Positions 58,714-64,000 of a DNA stretch of 64,000 nucleotides are shown here, piece after piece; the stretch's first letter is position 1, and every line of letters starts with the position of its first letter. The translations under genes and the position numbers were made by a program. The DNA lies in NCBI GenBank assembly GCA_964448675.1, contig CAYUZU010000005.1, positions 124,001 to 188,000 on the forward strand, read 5' to 3'. The DNA comes from CAYUZU01 sp964448675. Its GTDB lineage: Bacteria > Planctomycetota > Phycisphaerae > UBA1845 > Fen-1342. The notes below the pieces were generated by a model. It was not told the DNA's origin. It ran no database searches and was given only the letters and a program-made list of their open reading frames with translations.

Positions 58714-59604
58714 ATGCGATCGATCGCAATCATCAATCAGAAGGGCGGCGTGGGCAAGACGACGACGGCGGTCAATGTCGCCGCTGCCCTGGCCCGCGAC
58801 GGCCAGCGGGTGCTGCTGCTCGATCTCGACCCCCAGTCGCACGCGAGTCTGCACCTCGGGATCGACCCCAACGATCACGAGTTGAGCATCTATGACGTCA
58901 TCACGCAGGGGGCGGCGCTGGCGGATGCGGCCCACGGCGTGGGGGAGCGGCTGGTGGTGGTGCCGGCACACATCGACCTTGTCGGGGCGGAGGTCGAGCT
59001 GGCGACGCGTGACGAGCGTGAGACGGTGCTGCGCCGTACGCTGAATCCCTATCAGCAGGGCTTCGACTTCTGCATGATCGACTGCGCCCCATCGCTGGGG
59101 CTGCTGACGGTCAACGCGCTGGCGGCGGTGCATGAGGTGATTATCCCGCTGCAGGCACACTTCCTGGCGCTGCAGGGTCTCGGCCGTTTGCTCGACACCG
59201 TCGGGCTGGTGCGGCAATCGCTCAACCCGGGACTGCACGTGTCGGGCGTGGTGTTGTGCATGTACGAGACGGCGACGCGCCTGGCCCAGGAAGTGGCGGA
59301 CGATGTGCGGGCCTTCGTCACCGGCGCCAGCCCGGAGGATCCGTGGTACGGGGCGACGGTGTTTGCGACGCCCGTGCGGCGGAACATCAAGCTGGCGGAG
59401 TGTCCGAGCTTTGGACAGACGGTGTTCGAGTACGCGCCGAGCAGCCACGGCGCCGAGGATTACCGGGCGCTGGCGCGCGAGATCCTGGCGATGCCGGCGA
59501 GCAAGCCGGCGGCCGAGGTAGCGCCGTCTGCCGACGCCGCCCCGACGATGGATGTGCCACGAGAAGCGTCGCCGGAGGAGACGCGCGACGCGGGCACGCC
59601 GTGA
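58714..59604 (+). CDS. parA: ParA/Soj family partition ATPase
   Basis: 296 residues. Deviant Walker A KGGVGKTT at 10-17, MIDCAPSLGLLTVNAL as Walker A'/B region, then IIPLQAHFLALQGLG and the C-terminal ATRLAQEVADDV. Such proteins move or place DNA and protein cargo with ParB-like partners; no parB or parS (TGTTTCACGTGAAACA-like) is seen nearby. The C-terminal ~35 residues are Ala/Pro-rich. VanZ follows with a 4-nt overlap. Confidence 0.93.
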   Translation: MRSIAIINQKGGVGKTTTAVNVAAALARDGQRVLLLDLDPQSHASLHLGIDPNDHELSIYDVITQGAALADAAHGVGERLVVVPAHIDLVGAEVELATRDERETVLRRTLNPYQQGFDFCMIDCAPSLGLLTVNALAAVHEVIIPLQAHFLALQGLGRLLDTVGLVRQSLNPGLHVSGVVLCMYETATRLAQEVADDVRAFVTGASPEDPWYGATVFATPVRRNIKLAECPSFGQTVFEYAPSSHGAEDYRALAREILAMPASKPAAEVAPSADAAPTMDVPREASPEETRDAGTP

Positions 59605-60005
59605 GCTGGCGGGCGGTGCTCGCTTGGAATCCGCGGTGGGAGCGCTGGTACCGCCACATGCTGCCAGCCTATTGGATTTTCCTCGCCTGCTGCACCCATT
59701 TTCCGCGGCTCAAGCTGGATTGGGGTGTCTCGAAGCCGGACAAGTGGGCGCACCTGATCGCATTCGGGGTGCTGGCGTTCATGTTGTGGCGGTTTGCGGA
59801 GACGTTTCGCCGGCCGCTGGCGGGGCGGCAGGTGATGGCGCTGGTGGTGGTACTGGTGGTCTATGCGGCGATCGACGAGTACACGCAGCAGTTCGTCGGG
59901 CGCAGCACGGATGTCGGTGACTGGTTGATGGGGCTGGTCGGGATGGGGGCGGTGCTGGGGCCGTTGGAGGTACACCGGCGGCTGGTGCGGCGGGAGCGGG
60001 CATAG
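59601..60005 (+). CDS. VanZ-family membrane protein
   Basis: 134 residues with three or four membrane segments. KPDKWAHLIAFGVLAFMLWRF and AAIDEYTQQFVGRSTDVGDWLMGLVGMGAVLG are the VanZ-like core. Its GTG start (59601) overlaps the parA stop as GTGA, so translation is coupled. VanZ-like proteins are widespread and only the founder is linked to teicoplanin resistance; function here is unknown. Confidence 0.8.
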   Translation: MSWRAVLAWNPRWERWYRHMLPAYWIFLACCTHFPRLKLDWGVSKPDKWAHLIAFGVLAFMLWRFAETFRRPLAGRQVMALVVVLVVYAAIDEYTQQFVGRSTDVGDWLMGLVGMGAVLGPLEVHRRLVRRERA

Positions 60006-60006
60006 C

Positions 60007-60090
60007 GACAATGCTGAGCAATGTCGTACCAGTGGACAATGCCGAGCAATGTCCCACCGGCAACGAAGCAGAGTAGTGTCGTACCAGCGC
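60007..60090. repeat. 28-bp tandem repeat, about three units
   Basis: Units start GACAATGCTGAGCAATGTCG (60007), GACAATGCCGAGCAATGTCC (60035) and a degenerate third at 60063, each ending like GTACCAG. It fills the convergent gap between VanZ and the peptidase gene. A related GTACCAGCG occurs near 7767. Confidence 0.65.
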
Positions 60091-60098
60091 CCGGGGGG

Positions 60099-62312
60099 CT
60101 ACAGGTGTTGCTTGATGAACTCGTAGCGCAGGCGGCGGTAGTGTTCGTAGTAGTCGCGCAGACCGTGGCGTGAACGCGGGTAGATCATCAGGTCGAACAG
60201 CTTGCCCGCCTTCTCGAGCCGATCGATGAGCTGCTGCGTGTTCTGGATGTGGACGTTGTCGTCGACCTGGCCGTGGAGGATCAGCAGCCGCCCGTGCAGG
60301 TTCTCCGCCGCCTTGACGACCGAGCTCGCATCGTAGCCCGCGGGGTTCTTCTCCGGGGTGCGCATGTAGCGTTCGGTATAGACGCTGTCGTAGAGCCGCC
60401 AGTCGGTCACCGGGGCGCCGGCGATGCCGATACGGAACATGGTGCTGTGGGTCAGGGCATAGCTGGTCATGAACCCACCATAGCTGTAGCCGAACAGGCC
60501 GATGCGGTCGCGGTCGACCGGGGCGTAGTCGGCCAGCCATGCCAGGCTCGCCTCGATGTCGGCGAGTTCGGTCTCGCCGAGCCGCTGGTAGGCCTGCCAG
60601 GCACTGACGGCGCCCTCGCCGCTGGCCGAGTGCGGATCGACGCACCAGACGAGATACCCCTCCTCGGCGAGCAGGTGCTTGAACAGATCGCCGCGCGGGT
60701 TCCACCCGTTGTGCACGCTCGGCCCGTGGGGACCAGCGTAGGTGAACACCATCACCGGGTAGCGCTGGCCGGGTACCATGATCGGCGGGCGAAAGAGCAT
60801 GGCGTTGAGCTCGTAGCCGGCGGGCGTGGGCACGCGCAGCACCTCGGGGCGACACAGGCGGTACTCGCCGAGGCCGTCGGGCCGTGCTTCGCCCAGCACG
60901 CGCAACAGTGTGCCGTCGGCACTGCGCAGCTGCACGCGCTTGGGCGTGGTGACGTTGCTGAAGGTCGTAATGAAGCGTGTCAGCGCCGGGTCGAACATGG
61001 CGCGGTGGGTGTAGCCCGCGGGCGTCAGGCGCTCGCTGTCGCCGCCACCCAGCGGCGTGCGATAAACGTGGTGCTCGATGGGGCTGTCCTGGGTGCCGGC
61101 GATGTAGACCCAGCCGCCGTCGGCGTCCACGCCGAGCAGGTCGCGCGCCTCCCATGGTCCCTGGCTGACGCGGGCGATGAGGTGGCCGCCGCGCGTGTAG
61201 TGGTACAGGTGCTTGTAGCCGTCGCGGGCGCTGAACCACAGAAACGTGTCGTCGGCGAGCCATTCGGGGTCGCCGTAGTTCGGCACCCAGGCCGGCGACG
61301 TTTCGCGCAGCACCAGGCGGAGGGCACCGGTCTGCGGGTTGACCTCGTTGAGCTCGAGCCAGCGCGACTCGCGGTCCTGCACGCTGCAGAAGACCCAGCC
61401 GTCGGGCGACCACGACACCCGCACGATGAGAATGTCGTGCATGCTGTAGGCGCTGAGGTCGGCCCAGATGGTCGGGCCGCCATCGAGCGCGACGATGCCC
61501 AGGCGGGCCTCGGGGTTGGGCTCGCCGGCCTTGGGGTAGCGCAGTTCGGTGACCTGCGGGTAGGGGTGTAGATGGTCGACGAGCGGGTAGACGGGGACGT
61601 CGGCGGTGTCGAGCTGGAGGAAGGCGAGCTTCGTGCCATCCGGCGACCACCAGTAGGCCTGCCAGTTACCGCGGCCGTAGATCTCTTCCTGGTAGACCCA
61701 GTCGAGCTGGCCGTTGAGCAGCGTCGCGCTGCCGTCGCGGGTGAGGCGGGTTTGTCGGCAACTGGCGATCTCCAGGACGTACAGATCGGATGCGACGACG
61801 AACGCGACGCGGTCGGCATTCGGGCTGAGCGAGAGCGCCTCGCGCGACTGCTGCTCGTCGGTGAGCCGGCGCAGCGTGTTCGTGGCGAAGCCGTAGTGGT
61901 AGAGGTGATCGTCGTGGTCGATGACTGCGGCGCCGTAGTCGTCGCTCAGCAGCGTGGGGTGGCGGCTGAAGTGCCGGGACTGCTTCTTGTCGAAGGCGTC
62001 GTGGGCCGCGAGGGCGTCCGCCAGCGCCGCGTGGTCATAGGTCGGGGTGGCGGCGCCGGTGGCGGGGTCGACATTCATCAACGCGCCCCGGCGGCGCTCG
62101 ATGTAGTGTTCGCCGTCCGGGTGCCAGCGGACGACCTGCGGTACCTGGCCGTTGAAGTCGGCCGTGTCCTTGCCGTAGATCGCGTCATAGGTCAGTGGCG
62201 TGGTGCCGCCGATGGTTGGCGTGCGGCAGCCGGCAAGCGCCGCGACCAGCATCAAACCGGTGACGAAGATGAAAGTGGTGGCAGGCCCCGCGGTACTTCT
62301 GATTCGTTGCAC
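60099..62312 (-). CDS. Prolyl oligopeptidase-family (S9B, DPP-IV type) lipoprotein
   Basis: 737 residues. A lipoprotein signal (VTGLMLVAALAGC) anchors it outside the cytoplasm. The DPP-IV beta-propeller occupies about 60-450 (YWWSPDGTKLAFLQLD, EEIYGRGNWQAYWWSP), and the alpha/beta hydrolase follows with GLFGYSYGGFMTS (Ser), HGQVDDNVH (Asp) and RSRHGLRD (His). Family members cut dipeptides after proline or alanine; the specificity here is inferred. GTG 62312 overlaps the GNAT stop by one base (TAGTG) and has GGGAG upstream. Confidence 0.92.
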   Translation of the reverse strand: MQRIRSTAGPATTFIFVTGLMLVAALAGCRTPTIGGTTPLTYDAIYGKDTADFNGQVPQVVRWHPDGEHYIERRRGALMNVDPATGAATPTYDHAALADALAAHDAFDKKQSRHFSRHPTLLSDDYGAAVIDHDDHLYHYGFATNTLRRLTDEQQSREALSLSPNADRVAFVVASDLYVLEIASCRQTRLTRDGSATLLNGQLDWVYQEEIYGRGNWQAYWWSPDGTKLAFLQLDTADVPVYPLVDHLHPYPQVTELRYPKAGEPNPEARLGIVALDGGPTIWADLSAYSMHDILIVRVSWSPDGWVFCSVQDRESRWLELNEVNPQTGALRLVLRETSPAWVPNYGDPEWLADDTFLWFSARDGYKHLYHYTRGGHLIARVSQGPWEARDLLGVDADGGWVYIAGTQDSPIEHHVYRTPLGGGDSERLTPAGYTHRAMFDPALTRFITTFSNVTTPKRVQLRSADGTLLRVLGEARPDGLGEYRLCRPEVLRVPTPAGYELNAMLFRPPIMVPGQRYPVMVFTYAGPHGPSVHNGWNPRGDLFKHLLAEEGYLVWCVDPHSASGEGAVSAWQAYQRLGETELADIEASLAWLADYAPVDRDRIGLFGYSYGGFMTSYALTHSTMFRIGIAGAPVTDWRLYDSVYTERYMRTPEKNPAGYDASSVVKAAENLHGRLLILHGQVDDNVHIQNTQQLIDRLEKAGKLFDLMIYPRSRHGLRDYYEHYRRLRYEFIKQHL

Positions 62313-62827
62313 TACAGTGACTCCCGGCGCCCGGCCAGCGCCATCTCGAACTCGATTTCGTCGGTCAATGGTACACCACCGAGGCCGACCTGGGGGATGC
62401 CCGGCTTGAGGCGCCGTGATTCGGCCAGGGCGCCGCGGTGGACGGTGACCTGGACCAGGCCGCAGCGCGTGTAGAACCGCTGGGCCGGCAGGTTGTCGTT
62501 GGTGGTGACAAGCCAGAGGCGGTGGCAGCCACGGCGACGGGCGACGTCCGCCACCGCTCGGAGCAGGGCGCGGCCGACGCCCTGCTGCGCGACGAGACTG
62601 TCCAGCGTGACGAGCTCGCATTCCGCGCCGCGTATCTCGTAAGTGGCCACCCCGCGTCGCTCGTCCTGCACCATGGCGATCAGGGCGTGCAGTTCGTCGG
62701 CCTGGTGCCGGCAGCCGCGCGAGATGACGGTCGGCCCTGCCCAGCGCTCGCGCAACAGGTCGCGGATCCAGGTCCGGTCGCTTTCGGCGGCCGGGCGGAT
62801 GGTGATCGCGGGTAATCGGCTGTCCAT
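62312..62827 (-). CDS. GNAT-family N-acetyltransferase
   Basis: 171 residues. LVTLDSLVAQQGVGRALLRAV contains the acetyl-CoA-binding Q-x-x-G-x-G/A turn (QQGVGRALL), followed by RLWLVTTNDNLPAQRFYTRCGL, the typical last motif. The acceptor is unknown. It is coupled with the peptidase (stop/start overlap) and follows ybaK by 5 bp; the three form a compact minus-strand run. Confidence 0.85.
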   Translation of the reverse strand: MDSRLPAITIRPAAESDRTWIRDLLRERWAGPTVISRGCRHQADELHALIAMVQDERRGVATYEIRGAECELVTLDSLVAQQGVGRALLRAVADVARRRGCHRLWLVTTNDNLPAQRFYTRCGLVQVTVHRGALAESRRLKPGIPQVGLGGVPLTDEIEFEMALAGRRESL

Positions 62828-62832
62828 GTGGC

Positions 62833-63300
62833 TCACGCGCGGCAGATGTCCGCGGGCTTGGCGGCGAGCAGTTTCGCGAAGCGGTCGGTCGCCATCTCGA
62901 TCAGGACGCCCCGGCGGCCGCCGTTGACGATGATCGTGTCGAGTGCCAGGAGCGACTCCTCGATGACCACGGGCAGGCTGCGCCGCAGGGCAAAGGGCGA
63001 GATGCCGCCGACCTTGTACCCGGTGACCTTCTCGGCTTCGGCGGGCGGGGCGATGTCGGCGTGGTCGACGTCGATGGCGCGGGCCATGCGCTTGGGGTCG
63101 AAGCGCTGGTCGCCGGGGACGATCGCCAGCCAGTACGCGTTGCCCCGGGCCTTGACCACGAGCGTCTTGCACACCATCTCCAGCGGTCGGTCGATCGCGG
63201 CGGCGGCATGATCAGCGCCAACCTGGGTAAAGGCGTACTCGATGACCGTAAACGGTGCGTGTTGTGTTCGGAGCCACTTCACGGCGTTCGTGTCCGACAT
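62833..63300 (-). CDS. ybaK: Cys-tRNA(Pro)/YbaK-type aminoacyl-tRNA deacylase
   Basis: 155 residues of the YbaK/EbsC fold: TPF-like APFTVIEY, EMVCKTLVVKARG with the catalytic lysine, VTGYKVGGISPFAL and NGGRRG near the end. It hydrolyses cysteinyl-tRNA(Pro) made in error by ProRS. GGAAGCGAG lies before ATG 63300; the frame continues to 63426 without similarity. Confidence 0.9.
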   Translation of the reverse strand: MSDTNAVKWLRTQHAPFTVIEYAFTQVGADHAAAAIDRPLEMVCKTLVVKARGNAYWLAIVPGDQRFDPKRMARAIDVDHADIAPPAEAEKVTGYKVGGISPFALRRSLPVVIEESLLALDTIIVNGGRRGVLIEMATDRFAKLLAAKPADICRA

Positions 63301-63416
63301 CGCTCGCTTCCCGGGCGCTGGGGCGGCTTGCAGGCCGCGCTGCCAATCGATAGGTGAAACGAAAGCGCGGGAACTGTCCACCGGGCGCGCCGTCGTCGCG
63401 CGCCGGACAAGGAGAA

Positions 63417-63437
63417 GGCCCCGCACGAGGCGGGGCC
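63417..63437 (-). terminator. Hairpin terminator downstream of the sigma-factor gene
   Basis: GGCCCCGC (63417-63424) and GCGGGGCC (63430-63437) form a perfect 8-bp stem with loop ACGAG. On the minus strand it is followed by the pyrimidine-rich CTTCTCCTTGTC, so it probably ends the sigma-factor transcript before ybaK. Confidence 0.6.
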
Positions 63438-63480
63438 CGGAGGTCGTATTTCTGCATGTGGCTGGTTGTTGGCGGTCGGG

Positions 63481-64000
63481 TCAGGAGGCGGCCGGAAGGC
63501 GCTCTTCGAGCACGGCCCGCAGCTTGCCCATGGCCTGGTTCTGGATCTGGCGGACGCGCTCCTTGCTGACGCCCAGCAGGTTACCGACCTGGTCCAGCGT
63601 TCGGCGATGCTTGCGGCTGGAGCCGTCGGCGTCCGGCTCGTCGAGCGAGAAGCGGGCATCCAGCACGCGCCGCTCGACCGAGCTCAGCTCGGCACTGTTC
63701 TCGAAGAGGATCTGCCGCAACTCGTCGACACACTCGTGCTCGACGTTCTCGCGCTTGCGGTCGAGGTAATCGCTCTTCTCCATCGCGGGGTCGTAGGTCG
63801 TCGGGAAGCACGCCCGGAAGCGTGCCGCCTTGGTCGACGCCCGCGAGAAGCTCGCCAGGATCGCCCGGCAGGCATAGGTGCTGAACTTGAAGCCGCGCGA
63901 CGCATCGAACTTGTCGACGCAGCGGAGCAGGGCCAGGTTGCCCTCGCAGACCAGCTCGCCGAGCTCGACGCCACTGTTGCGCGAACGACGGGCCATCGCC
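63481..64000 (-). CDS. Sigma-70-family RNA polymerase sigma factor (5' end outside window)
   Basis: The frame is open to base 64000, so the start lies outside; an internal ATG at 63996 sits inside conserved region 2. Region 2 appears as GELVCEGNLALLRCVDKFDA and GFKFSTYACRAILASFSRA; region 4 has the HTH RTLDQVGNLLGVSKERVRQIQ. A middle region 3 is short or replaced by an arginine/acidic segment. It is a group 2/3 type sigma factor rather than ECF (two well separated conserved blocks and the RVRQIQ ending). Regulon unknown. Confidence 0.85.
   Translation of the reverse strand, partial: AMARRSRNSGVELGELVCEGNLALLRCVDKFDASRGFKFSTYACRAILASFSRASTKAARFRACFPTTYDPAMEKSDYLDRKRENVEHECVDELRQILFENSAELSSVERRVLDARFSLDEPDADGSSRKHRRTLDQVGNLLGVSKERVRQIQNQAMGKLRAVLEERLPAAS

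Noticed and set aside
60007..60090. Possible CRISPR or attachment site
   Set aside because: Units are directly adjacent without spacers, and there is no integrase or tRNA nearby.

Overview
The window is a GC-rich (clearly above 60 %), densely coding bacterial chromosome segment that most resembles a member of the Planctomycetota. Pointers to this group are a secreted SUMF1-like protein with a PEP-CTERM tail, a prepilin-type protein with an H-X9-DG motif, a URO-D-domain protein, a eukaryotic-type (GT3) glycogen synthase, an oversized UvrA and a UVR-motif protein. The lineage is inferred; no rRNA gene is present to confirm it. I saw no tRNA, rRNA, CRISPR array, transposase or prophage.

Region by region. 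1-1.65 kb: the 5' part of a type III glutamine synthetase gene and a PHP-domain protein, both minus strand. 1.87-7.6 kb: a methionine operon driven by a consensus promoter and a SAM-I riboswitch, with homoserine dehydrogenase, an ACT-less aspartate kinase, MetY and a fused MetX-MetW. 7.6-13.3 kb: a Tat-exported phosphoesterase, an MBOAT acyltransferase, a coupled prepilin/cysteine desulfurase pair and a GGQ release-factor-like protein. 13.3-19 kb: a CBM9-like protein and a 1632-residue UvrA with three ATPase halves. 19-22.4 kb: isoprenoid genes (polyprenyl synthase, ispG) flanking an acyl-CoA-dehydrogenase-like protein. 22.5-32.6 kb: mostly accessory genes, including a STAS protein, an HNH nuclease, a TPR membrane protein, a kinase-fold protein, a lipoprotein and a GYF-AIM24 protein, plus a candidate small RNA at 28.97-29.1 kb.

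32.7-38.9 kb: a P-loop kinase-like protein overlapping a URO-D protein, the PEP-CTERM protein, and clpB behind a near-consensus sigma-54 promoter. 38.9-45.3 kb: a UVR-motif protein, RsmD, an orphan FecCD permease with two paralogous lipoproteins, a zinc-ribbon membrane protein and a fucose-isomerase-like enzyme. 45.3-48.9 kb: a complete zinc-uptake cluster (zur, a zinc-ribbon RHH protein, znuA, znuC, znuB) with a dyad operator lying on the znu promoter. 49-64 kb: a DUF4965 glutaminase-like protein, glycogen synthase, RimO, an alkaline-phosphatase-superfamily protein, a DUF89 phosphatase, NrnA, ParA with VanZ, a DPP-IV-type peptidase, a GNAT, YbaK and the 3' part of a sigma-70-family factor.

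Two genome-level habits stand out. Several genes (TPR protein, kinase-like protein, parA) have good -35/-10 boxes that put +1 on the start codon and lack a Shine-Dalgarno sequence, so they are probably leaderless. Spacers carry families of short-period repeats, often just after stop codons.
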